Below, one piece after another: positions 1 through 10,900 of a stretch of DNA of 64,000 nucleotides. Under the pieces are notes generated by a model. The model saw only the letters and a program-made list of their open reading frames with translations. It had not been told where the DNA came from and made no database searches. Positions within the stretch are counted from its first letter, which is position 1, and every line of letters starts with the position of its first letter. This DNA comes from Ectocarpus siliculosus (lineage: Eukaryota; Sar; Phaeophyceae; Ectocarpales; Ectocarpaceae), in NCBI GenBank assembly GCA_000310025.1, contig FN649732.1, positions 1,239,951 to 1,303,950 on the forward strand. Direction: 5' to 3'. Position numbers and translations under genes: made by a program.

Positions 1-592
1 GGTAGGTACGTACGCCGCGGTGTTGGTGGGGATACCTGGAGCACTTGGGATGGTTTTAGTGTAGCATTGTTTTGTGGCGGAAGGGGGGGGGGGCTTGGAG
101 CGCTGCAGTTTTATGCGCGTCAAGCGTAGCCTAACTACAATGTGTTAGTGCACTTGATTGAAATAGACCCTGCTAGGGTTCGCCGTCATTGATTCCGCGT
201 CTTTCATGATATTTAGTGATGTCGCTGCTTCGGACACGATGTCGCTCATTGCGAAGAACACAATAGAGCACAATCACAGTTGACCCCCTCGCCTCCCCGC
301 CGCGGATGCGCCACAAATCATACGACTTCCCCCCTCAATCGTGCGCGGCGTTCACGGCGGTAGGTCCACATTCTCCACCTTCCCACGCTATGGCGGGCCG
401 CCTGGCAAAGACCGAAGCGCGTCGTGCGGACGTCACTAACCCTAACCGCACGACAACGACACATGCTGCGTAGGCAATTGCGTTCAACATTATCACCCAG
501 CTCTGTTTCTGCTCTGTTCTGTACTTGCCAAGCAAGCGAGCCGACTGTGCAATGCGTCACCACGTGGGTATCTGTAGCAGAATGCGGGCCTT

Positions 593-638
593 AAATGAAA
601 CTTCAAGGTGTTTCTAAATGAAACTTCAAGGTGTTTCC
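593..638. repeat. 23-bp tandem duplication
   Basis: Two adjacent copies of a 23-bp unit beginning AAATGAAACTTCAAGG, differing only at the last base. It lies in sequence with no convincing gene and looks like a local slippage duplication. Confidence 0.85.
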
Positions 639-1406
639 CCCAATTTCTGCTGCAGATACAAAAACCGACTCTAACTTGTTCACGTGGTGTGATGTAATGT
701 GACAGAAATCCTGGCACAGAAACTGAGACTGATTTCTTCGTAGCTGACGAAATTCCAGGACGTTCACCCTTGGCGGTGACCTCGCGGAACCAAACTGAAA
801 CAAGGTAAGAAGTCCTACAGTATGGCTCGACTCGTCGAGTTGACGGAATACCTGCAGCTTCATTCAGTGCAACGCAACGATACAGTCGAAGTCACTTTGA
901 AACGCTACACCCAAACCAAGACATGTTACAGTGCACACGAGTTAATGATGAAAATTCTCCTCTTCGCCCCAGCTGAATTCTTCGAGCTGAACAATATTGC
1001 GACGACGAGGTGCGCCGCCCTGCCTCCGCACACACCAGCCCTTGACAGCGCACCGAGGATTTCACCTTGCATCGAAGGCAGCACCAGCAAAACAGTAAAG
1101 AAACCACACGTCCTCGCACGCGCCATGGCGTGGAGGCCAGACGCACGAAATAATTGCCCATGACCTTTAAAACCGAGCAAGGTACAATGCCATGCCAGCC
1201 GCGGCTGATTGCGCTAGGACAGAGGAAGCCTGCTCCGCAAGTCTCGGCGAGGTCGGTGGCCAGGCGAGCGGCTAAGTCTACATGTTGGATCAGCATTCGG
1301 CCTAATGCGGCGGTATTCCGCCGCCCGGTCAATCAAACCATATATTCTCCTTGTCGATAGCTCCCCAGCCTGCTTACCAAAAACGAAGTATAACATAAAA
1401 TTTAGG

Positions 1407-1443
1407 CTTACGACAGCACCGACACCAACAACGAACCCAAACA
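1407..1443. repeat. Dispersed repeat, copy 1
   Basis: A ~37-bp stretch starting GCTTACGACAGCACCGACAC recurs almost unchanged at 6309-6346. Sequence just upstream of both copies is A-rich and weakly similar, so the repeat family is probably longer than the conserved core. Confidence 0.7.
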
Positions 1444-1626
1444 CCACTTAGAGGGGTAGTGAACGTTGTATTTTAGAGAAATTCGAAGCCATCTATATGT
1501 AGTCTATTTCCGATTCTCGTGCCAACTCTTTAACCATGTTCCTTTTCCTGGCTGCCCTACAGATGGTGATTCTGATGGAGTGATTATTAGTCAGTCGCGC
1601 CGATACATTACGTAGCTGTAAGAATC

Positions 1627-2683
1627 TCAACTTCTCCTTGTGACAAGTGCCAAGTGTAATGGTAGAGACACGCGTAGCAATCCCTGAAGACCCTTCCTTG
1701 GTGAAGACTCACTTGTTGATTCATCTCTCTCTCTCTTTGGATAGCAGTGCATGCTGATTCCTTGCTCTTTGTGGTAGACTGAGCATGTGGGGGCAGACCA
1801 GCTCCCTCTAACAGGGTTTACCAAGGTCCTGTCCCCGGCTTTATCCTTCAATCGGGAGTTACATCTCCCGCACTTTCCTCTGGGTATTAGCCCGCACTAC
1901 CGTTGGTTCTTTCCTACACATTCAAATCCCATAACAGCAGTATACTGTGGCGGGCCGTTGATTTTCGGTGTTCTTGCGAAATTCATGTCATGCAAGAAAG
2001 AGCGAACAAGGCCTGCTGATTCAATGGTGCAGACAGTTCCATCCCCGGGTGCCAATAAAACGCTGCCTTTCCACTGAGCCGTCCCTTGTCTGAAAGCCCT
2101 ATCCAATTGTCCCCTCGAAATCGTGGGGACATTTGAAATGGCTTTTAGACAACAATTAGCGGGAGCGTGGTAAACGGGGCACGAAAAGGAGGTTTCGGGA
2201 AAGCGAAACCTTCTAACCCAAGCCCTAGATTGCCCGGTGCCTCCTCTTATCGGTGAGCTATGTATTATAGGTACTTCTTCCGCGCTTGCACCAAGAAGAG
2301 GCGCTTTCCATCCAAGCGTAGAGACACGCGGCGCAACTTCGCATAGTCTAATCGTCCCGCCATTCGACCTGTCATTACCCTCATACTCCTCCACTTTACA
2401 AAACATCCAGAATAGACTTCAGAGATGTAGAGCTGTCCCCGTGTACCCCGGCAACCCCCTTGTCGAGTAGTTCAAAGGAGGGGGCAACCATGTCATTCGT
2501 CGCGAGGTGAAGCAGGTGAAGAAGATGGGTCCCCAAAAGCCGATCTACAGTTAGTAGCCCTACAGACATCCCGCTCAGAGGAATATCTGTTCCGTTTGGA
2601 GAGCAGCGCCAAGAGTTTCTGGACCAAGCAAGTCGGTAACCCACCTGGTCTATCTCGCCCTTCAGGTCATGAAGGACTGTCAT
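1627..2683 (-). other. Overlapping minus-strand protein-like ORFs, unidentified
   Basis: Three minus-strand open frames follow one another in different frames: about 2683-2396, 2406-1897 (169 codons, the longest) and 1851-1627. The first two overlap by 11 bases. Their predicted peptides have mixed, non-low-complexity composition, unlike most random frames nearby. I recognise no domain. This could be a decayed coding sequence or transposable-element remnant broken by frameshifts, a real gene with introns I could not place, or chance. The first ~1.6 kb of the window (1-1626) shows no supportable gene. Confidence 0.2.
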
Positions 2684-2771
2684 TGTTGGTTGTCATTGTT
2701 GGTTTACGACGGCCAGGGGGTGGCACCTTCAGCGAAAAGAAGGTCAAACGAGACCGCGGCGGTAGTTCATC

Positions 2772-5188
2772 ATGCCACGAACGAAAACTTGGAGGGTCGA
2801 GCAAGCACGGCTAGCAATGTCAGCGGAAGCAGGTGTGAAACAAGCAGAAGAAGATGAAAAGAATACAGCGGACAAGGCCAGGGATGGCGAGACTCTCCCA
2901 CACGTTGCTGTGGTAAGTTTGAGTACGCGGATTTGCCGTAGGCGTTTCGACCACATAGTGAAGCCGTAGACAGAGATGGTGTTTGGGAGGAAGAAATCTG
3001 GAATGGGGACCTCGAAGACTAGAACCACCCGCTACGCTCGCCGATCGCCAGAGGCACTCCCGATTCCCCTCTCTTCCTTCCTATCCGACTTTCCTACTTC
3101 ATTTATTGATGTTTTCAGGACAACGTTTTGTTGTCGATGAAGCTGCAGGTAACAGACGTGGCTTCGCGAGAACAGGGACATGCCAAAATCAGACTGCTGG
3201 TCTCTAACGTTTCTGGTGAGATGGGTGTGTCTCGTTCATTGTTGGGGCAGTGATATCTGCAGCAAACCTGAAGAGCTTCCACATCACACGATATAGTAAT
3301 CAGTAGAAATCGGTTACTCGGGATGAACCAAGGATGATCAGCGTTCCCTGATGCTTCACAAACACACACCCCTCGTGAATCTTTGCCACGCACCCTCTCT
3401 CGCCGTCATCACTTTTTGAAGCGCACACAGAGTCACCCCAATCTCAAGCACCCACGCCATCTCCCGTTGATATTATACCGTCGGTGACGTCCGAACGTAT
3501 GCTTGAGTTCGCGCGTATGTATGGCAGCATCGATTTTCCGCGTTGAATGAAGCACTCTGGCGAGTTTTGTGAAGGTCTTGATTGAGTGAAAATGTCAGTC
3601 ATATTGATGGGTGGCATTCTGAGGAGGAGTCAAAGCCATCTGTTTCCACCTCTTGTGCTCTCGAAAGCCACAATCTATCAGTTTCCTCTTGTGTCCCCTC
3701 TTTGACCAACGCCCTATCATTTTCCCCAACTGCCTTGGACAGATGGTGGTTATTCGGATGATAACTTCGAGAGGGACATGTTCCTCCTCGGCGGGGTGCT
3801 AGTCGTCTTTGGCGGGCGGGCCTTGGTGTTGATCACCAAGTATTGTCTGCAAGAAATTACGCCATCGGCGAGATGATGTCCATGAAAACTGTGTACCATA
3901 TGCTTCAGGGTGATGGCTACATGTGGAGATCGACGTCCATGGGCTCGTCCATGACGGAGGAATAGAGGACGATGAGCGCTGGAGGGCGGCCCGTAGCATT
4001 CAAGAGCAGACCCTCAAGCGCATCACTCATCTCTTGTCGGACCATGTGCTCTCGTTGGGGGTAGAGTACAGTTTCAGTCCGTTCGTAGGGGCGTAGAGCC
4101 GGACTCGCAGGAACCCGTATCATCGCCTTGGAAAAGGTTTCAGATCTACATATACGCCGGCGTAACAACCTCAGGTGGCGGTGAGCCTTTGACAATGAAT
4201 ACTGAATGCGAGCGCCAGGTGTTAGGTGCCTGTCTCCCAGAATTCACTAATATTGTTTTGTGCACGGTCTGAGAACATAATCTTACCAAGCACCCCCTCC
4301 TCCCCTTCCTCTCCTATCCTGTTCTTGCTACCACTTCGTATTGATTGTGCCCATTGTGAATTGCCCGATGAACCGGCAGCAAGATGCGGCAACGCGAGAT
4401 GGCTTGCCAGCATCAGATCTCTGGCGTCGGAGGGGTATTTGTTTGTCGTTCGTTGCTCGAGCACCGTGCGTGCGTGGGGATGAAAACCTGAACCTCTCCA
4501 CAGCAGTATTCAGCATTGCATGCGCTCTGAATGAGAACCACCCAGTCCCCAATCGTCGCACGGTCGAGGTCTTGGTCTCATCACTTTTAGAAGCGCCCAC
4601 AGCGTCACCCGAGGTCCAACCGCCTACCCTATCTCCCGGGGATAAGACCGCGTTGGTGTTGTTCGAAGGGGTCCTTCTTGGGCGTGTGAATATGACGTCA
4701 TTGGTGTTTTCCAATGCGGCTGAGTGAATTATAGCCATCACATGAGAAGTACTCTACGAGTGAGTTCGAAGCACCGTTTGTTTCAATATCTGTTTTCCTC
4801 TCTTTGACCACAGGTACTCCCCTGGCTCCCCTGGACCGGTCGCAATATGGTTATTTACTATCGACATCTTAGTCTGGTGAGTGTGACGCAAAATCGCGTT
4901 TGGTGGTGCGACCTTGGTACGTATTGATCACAAGGCATTTTCTAGAAACTTTCGCCGCGGCGGAGCAGTGGTCAGGGTCAACATTTGGTTCTGTTGTATG
5001 TACAGTAGATGGAGGATGAAAAGGACAACGTCAATCAGCGCTGGGGTGAGAGTTTCCGCATCGCTCATCAGAACACATTCAATGAAGCTGTGTCACCCTT
5101 GGGCACCTGTAGTCAGCATACTCGCGTTGGCTATGCGCAAATCCGACCCGATCGCGAGGAGCCCTTGGCAGCAAGAAATTTGAACAAG
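2772..5188 (+). CDS. Candidate multi-exon gene of unknown function
   Basis: I do not recognise this gene. A possible first exon is 2772-2912: an ATG, 47 codons rich in Glu, Lys and Ala (helical or coiled-coil character), then a good donor GTAAGT. A second exon may start at 3119 after TTTTCAG, reading in the same phase to a donor near 3148 or 3215. Further protein-like open segments lie near 3400-3560 (Ser/Pro-rich), 3968-4105 (charged helix-like), 4570-4727 and 5009-5188. The 3.4-4.1 kb segments resemble those at 4.6-5.2 kb, so this may be one gene with duplicated exons, two tandem genes, or a gene plus a decaying copy. Exon joins after 3215 are not resolved. Some pieces may be non-coding. 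Confidence 0.3.
3406..5062 (+). repeat. Diverged tandem duplication of about 1.1 kb
   Basis: Matching landmarks occur twice in the same order: TCATCACTTTT followed by a Ser/Pro-coding stretch (3406 and 4578), CTCTTTGACCA (3698 and about 4799), TTGATCAC (about 3830 and 4925), and a GGAGGA...GCGCTGG block (3976 and 5038). Offsets fall from 1172 to 1062 bp, consistent with indels after an old duplication. In the first block one reading frame stays open in both copies, which hints at coding origin. Confidence 0.55.
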
Positions 5189-5824
5189 GTACTCCGAAAC
5201 CTTGCCGTGTCTCCACGATTGAGCCCAAGCGTTTTCTTAGTGGTGCCGGGTATTAGTCCAATTTCATAGTTATTATCCATATTTCTATTCCAAACTGGGG
5301 GATGTACACACTGATTTGTGTGTAGAGGATACGGTAGTTATAGTTCGGAGACATCACCGAAATATTGGGACAGTATGGAGATCGGCTCACTCAAGTTAGT
5401 CTGCACAAGGGTATTACTATGCGGCAAGCAAAGTCAGCAGCCACCACTTATCAATACGTAGGCGTGGCACGGCTGAAGGTTCGAAAGTAGGCAACGACAC
5501 AGCTTTCGGACAGGAGTTCCTCAGCGATAAAACCTGGACTGACGATCATCAAGCCTCCAGGACTAAAGACGACAGAAGTTTTGTTTCGGGACAGCTCAAG
5601 CTTACACGCCACTTTTGAAGAAGCCTAATCGTGCGTGCTGCGTGCGGAAGACGTCGCAGTGGATCTCTCTCCGTCGTGTCTCTGGCAGAGTGCTGCAGCG
5701 ACAATTCTGTAGGTGAGGCAAAAAGGCATGCCGCCCGACGAAGAGGTACGTATTCACGTCACGTCTAGGACATAAAAACCGAAATTATCAGCTGTGAGCC
5801 TGTTGGAAACCCTGAGTCCATGGA

Positions 5825-5880
5825 TGTCCGTCTATATCACCGTGGGGACGTCCGTCTATATCACCGTGGTATAGACGGAC
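5825..5880. repeat. Direct repeat plus hairpin
   Basis: An 11-base arm GTCCGTCTATA occurs at 5825 and again at 5850, and its exact reverse complement lies at 5870-5880. The second and third copies form an 11-bp stem with a 9-base loop (TCACCGTGG). Confidence 0.8.
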
Positions 5881-6308
5881 ATTAACGAGAGCAAGTTTAT
5901 TATTTAACACAACGAGAACAAGAACGGCCGACATTTTTCCGATTCATGAAGCCCCCGCTACTGCACGTGGATGACGGCAACGCGCGACGCCGAGCAAAGA
6001 ACACTCGAGGCCCATCTCCATCAACCAACGCCCGTCGAACTTGAGGCACAAACACGTCTCACTACATCAACACCCAGTAGCGTCTCCCAGGACGGCATAC
6101 CTATACCCTAACCTTACCTCTAAAATTGCATACTTTTTGTGTCACGCCACAGGACGTGCTGAGAAAGGCATCGCGAATCACAAACACAGCACACTGATGA
6201 ACTGAAAATAATGCCCCACACGGAACGACAACACGCTTCATGAGCGTCGTCCTCCTGACGAAGAAAACATGCAACACCGCAAAAAAAAAGTTGTACGAGA
6301 AACAAATT

Positions 6309-6346
6309 GCTTACGACAGCACCGACACCACCAACGAACCCAAACA
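6309..6346. repeat. Dispersed repeat, copy 2
   Basis: Second copy of the ~37-bp element seen at 1407-1443, same orientation. Confidence 0.7.
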
Positions 6347-6974
6347 GAGCAGAGACACAATAATCGATACTTGCCACTCACTACGGCCTAGAACGTCCTT
6401 ACCATGACAATGTTGTATGTATCACAACGTTGTCACGACGAACAAGGTCGTGAAGCGACCAACCGGCGGGACACAAAAAAAAAAAGTGTTTCTTCTGGGT
6501 GGCAAACAATCAAGAAGATGAAATCCCAAGTGATGTCAAATATCCCTCACTCACCCGCCGACCTCTAGGGTTATGCCCGCAAGCTACGGGAGACACGTAC
6601 CGCCATAGCGTGGTGCGGCCACCTAGGAAACCAACTCCCTTCGTAGGGCTCTTCCAAGCCATAGAGGTAGGGCAACTTCTGCTGCCTCGAGGCCCGCTGT
6701 CTTGGAGGCCAGAAATATGCCATCGGTTGCCCAGGTACAACACACCCCCGGGACCGATTTCCAAAGCCCGACTTCTGCACGAGGAGGATGATGCCGGAAC
6801 GAACTGATCCGTTTTCGTAAAGCCTCTTGACGAGACGGTTCCAACGCCGCCACCATCTTCAGCACCGTCGCCGCTTTTTCTCCTCGAGCTTTGCAAATCG
6901 CTCCAGGGGTGTGATATCTTACGTCATGCAACCTAAGGTAGGCGTCAAGACACCCAACATTGGTCGGTTCGGCC

Positions 6975-7006
6975 GACAACAACAACAACAACAACAACAA
7001 CAACAG
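6975..7006 (+). repeat. (CAA)n microsatellite
   Basis: About ten uninterrupted CAA units. It would encode poly-Gln in one plus frame and poly-Leu on the minus strand, which inflates the open frames around it. Confidence 0.9.
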
Positions 7007-7684
7007 GTAGTCATCATACTTGGAACTGCCCCGGCCCGAGAAGGGGCGACGCCTCCCCCGCCTGGAACCGCTTGCTACCCCCCCACCCCCCTCCGACGTC
7101 CCTCCTCTTCTCCCTTGTCCTCCACGGCCGCCGGGACCCCAGCTCAAGCCAGAACTCCTTGCCCAGCCAAGACCTTCGACGTTGCCGATCGTACACCCTG
7201 GGGTTGTTCCAACTGGTGCCGCCGTGTCGTGGAGGGGGTGGCGTCCGCAGACCCAGCCGCCTCCTGCAGGACCTCACCTGAAAATCGCGGCACAGCAGGA
7301 GGGAGGATGGGGCGGGCATAAAGTGCAAAGTTAAGGGAAACCATTGTTTTTCGTTCTTGGTGCGTCAAGCCAAAGTTATAACGGGCGTATGGGAGAAGGG
7401 AGGAGAGGGAACGTGTGTGCGCTGCAATCTGCTGCTGCTCACGCGTGCGGGACAAGGTCTGCCACAATTATTGAAAGGAGGTGTTATTCTATCACTACTT
7501 GACTGCTTGTATCTCGACTACCGCGATGTGTGATACCGTACGGTAGAGTGCTCCGAATACTCATGTCATTGTGCCGTGGAGGCGCTGCGTGTAGCCTAGC
7601 TCTGTTGCCACTACGACTGTTGTAGTGTCAAACAACACCGTTTTTCATCCCTCTGTACTTTCTAATCTCACAGGCATTGTGTCT

Positions 7685-7876
7685 ACATTTAGCGGCACCC
7701 CCACGAAGCACACCCAATAAAAGCTGCAGGTAGACACAGGTGGCGACATCTTCTACTATATCAGTCGCAAGAGCACGCACACATTTAGCGACGCCCCCAC
7801 GAAGCACACCCAATAAAAGCTGCAGGTAGACACAGGTGGCGACATCTTCTACCATATCAGTGGCAAGAGCAGCACG
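7685..7876. repeat. Tandem duplication, 96-bp period
   Basis: Two near-identical copies starting ACATTTAGCG at 7685 and 7781. The copy starts are 96 bp apart and the copies differ at only a few bases. It sits just beyond the 3' end of the copper ATPase, so the second copy could lie in its 3' untranslated region. Confidence 0.9.
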
Positions 7877-7996
7877 TGCCACGTCACAGAACGCGCTATT
7901 TCTTCGACTTGGACATGATACCATTCAATGTATTCCACCCTCGACACGCTCGCTTCCCATTGCCCGGTCTAATGTGGGACTTCTAGCCTAGGCTAC

Positions 7997-10900
7997 TCAA
8001 TAACACCAGACGAGGACTGCAACCAACGTTCCCCCGCACACGACAATCGGGCCTAACGTGCGATAAAAAAGGAAGGTAGGGGACACTGGGTGCTCCGCGC
8101 CACTTCCATGACATGCAACAATCGCCGCCGGTACCACCGCCAACCATCGTGGTCCAAGTTCGACTTGGCTTACCACTGACTCTCTCGGGGCTACCTCTCC
8201 AGGGCGGGTGTACAGCTTCAGGCCGAGGCTGCTCAAGACGACGAGGCTGGACGAAGAAGCCATGAACAGGGCCGCGAGGGCAGGGGTCACGCCCAGGCCT
8301 AACCACGGCTTCAGGAGACCCGCGGCCAGCGGTAGAGCCACCACGTTGTAGCTGCATGCACGCACGCCAGAGCAAGCCGAGATTGGGGGAATAAAAAAAT
8401 AGTGTAGTCGGATGCATTGTGTGCGTGGTGTTTCGGCGGCGCCACGAAACTCTGTTCAAACTGAAAGACGACGCTTACGCATCTGGTTTCGATAGCCACC
8501 CGCATACAATATATCCTTGCGATTCGATAGACAGACAGCAGCGACCTACCTGAGGGCCCAGACGAAGTTCATCCGGATGCGGCGGAATACCGCTCGGCTC
8601 AGGTGAAGTGACACCACCACGTCCCTCAAGTCGGACCGCACCAGCACCATATCCGCGGCCTCCACAGCCACCTGACGAGACAAACAAAATGTTGGGAGAA
8701 CAGAAATGTCTTGAAACTATACACTTCTACTCGTACCGGCAGTTTGATTCGAAACCCGGTGACACGTGAATGCTGTCCCTCTCCCTAAGCGAGAAAAGCA
8801 AAGCATGTCACATGGCGTGTCACATAGCCGGGCTGGTTGTTGGCACGGCTGCGGGAGAGGAGTATCCACTCTTCGTGGCCCCCACATCAGGGCTACCATA
8901 TGTTTTGGGTGGATAGCCGGTTCAATGCCGAGGGGACCAAAGGAAAGGGACCAACTGAGGGGGCCGACGGACAGGAAAGGCTGTGGGTGTGGAAAAACAA
9001 CAAAGATTACGAACATGTTACGGTCACCGCTCTCCATCAAGGCCGCCGCACCTCCAGGTGCTTCATCTCTATAGAGTCGGAAACAAAAGCAGCACCTACA
9101 CGAAAGCAAGGCCAACCTCTCTCCATCTACAATTTCCGCCGTGAATGCTGCGTGGGAGAGCTCACCTGGGTCCCTGCTCCGACGGCGATGCCAACATCAG
9201 CCATGGCCAGGGCGGGAGAGTCGTTGACCCCGTCCCCGACCATAGCAACCGCCTGTCCCATTCTCTGCAGCTCCTGAACTTTTCTTGACTTGTCTGCAGG
9301 AAGAACGCCGGCCATGACCTTCCCCCTCGGGATGCCGACAATCGCTGCCACCGCCTCTGCGGTAGCACGGTTGTCTCCGGTCACAACCCACACGCTGATC
9401 CCCATCCTGCCGTATTCGGGGATCACATCAAATATTGAGGGTGGGAGGGGAGTCTCGTGGCTAGTCCATATGCAAGTCGGCTCTATTTTTCAAGGGGAAC
9501 AAAAATGGCTGCGGGGCCATAGGCAATCATACCTCGACCAGCGCGTCGCCTGTAAACAAAAACAAATCGTGTCAAAATCGCTACCGTTTTCTGGGGATTC
9601 CTAAGTTCTTACTTTTCGCCAGCAGACTTTGTGCCGGTTCGGACTAGACGAACTGCTTGCAGGGAAAACGCCCGAAAAGGACAGCCGGTTTCTTTTTGCG
9701 GCGGCGGTGTGCTGCCTGCATCTACCTGTGCAGCGTCCCCACGGCCTCCCTGGCCTCCGGCCTAACGCTGTCCGCGACAGCCAGGACTCCTTTAGTCTCC
9801 CCGCCGCCCGCGACAAACACCACGGTCTTCCCTTGCCACTCCAGAGACGCGGCGTGCCCCTCTATCTCCGGGGGGATGCGTACGTGGTGGCGAGACAGCC
9901 AGGTCCTAGACCCGACGAGCACGAGGTCGCCCTTGGACATCTTACGGTGACGCTCGCCGGTTGTGCCGGAAGCAGACCCTGAGATGTCGGTAGAGGGGGG
10001 GGAGGGGACAGCATTAGAAGGCGTGCGCAAAACAGAGAGGTAAATAGGGGCATTGGGGGTCTGGCCAGAGAGACAGAGAGACAGAGAAAACTGCATCTGT
10101 CACAAGACCACCACCACCAACAACAACAACGACAATAACGGAAAAAATAATCATACCATCAGTCAAGCAAGGCAACGAGGCCCGGTCCTGGCTCACCCCC
10201 CCTTGATAAATGAAGCAAGACAAACGAGGCCTGGTCCTGACTTACCGCCACGGTCTTTGACGATCGTGCACGAAACCCCCATCCCCGGGGTAGACTGGAA
10301 CCCCTCGACGGCAGGCTCTAGCTTGGAAACCCCTCTTGCTCGAGACGCCTCGACGATCGCCGTGCCCACCGGGTGCTCGCTAGAAGCTTCGGCAGAGGCC
10401 GCCAGGGCTAGGACAGAGTCCTTCGTGTTTGCTGCACCCTGAAAGAACGAAAAAGAAGCGTCGACAGGAAATAAGTCGAGGTCTGCAAAGCGAGAGTTCT
10501 GGATGGAATGCGACAGCTGGGTTCCGCGGCAGGGTATTTGATTAAGCAGTCAAATACCCTGCCAAAGAAGGGTGTAGGGCACAGTTGAAAGTGTACGGTT
10601 GCTCCAGGGTCATGGTGTGCCAATACTTCGGAACACCTGTATGACTGTGGTAATATCTCGAATGGGTAGTATTTCTGTGTCATCACGTATTTTTCCTGCT
10701 ATAAGTACATATGGACGTCTCACCTATGCTCGCTTGAAAGTGGCCGTCATCCTTGCTATTCTGAAAAAAAAAAAAAATCTTCGAGCTTCAGCGGGGCTCC
10801 GAGGCACAAACCACCAACGGTCACCGTAAGCCGATCGGGCTTCCACGCGGGCCACACTACCAAAACCTTGGTCGAAACAGGGTAGACACAGCAGTAAGCC

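Larger units (their letters stand above)
5190..7996. other. Unassigned stretch between candidate gene and ATPase 3' end
   Basis: No gene could be supported. Between about 6500 and 7470 the sequence is GC-rich and open in several frames on both strands. The largest are minus 7147-6623 (174 codons) and plus 6827-7321 (164 codons, poly-Gln then Pro-rich). None shows a recognisable domain, and their mutual overlap means at least most are shadows. A small unidentified gene here is possible. Confidence 0.3.

Noticed and set aside
9525-9542. Mini-exon between ATPase exons J and K
   Set aside because: It has plausible borders (ACAG ... GTATGA), but the flanking exons join directly in phase and match the family ([15 protein letters not shown]), so it is intronic.
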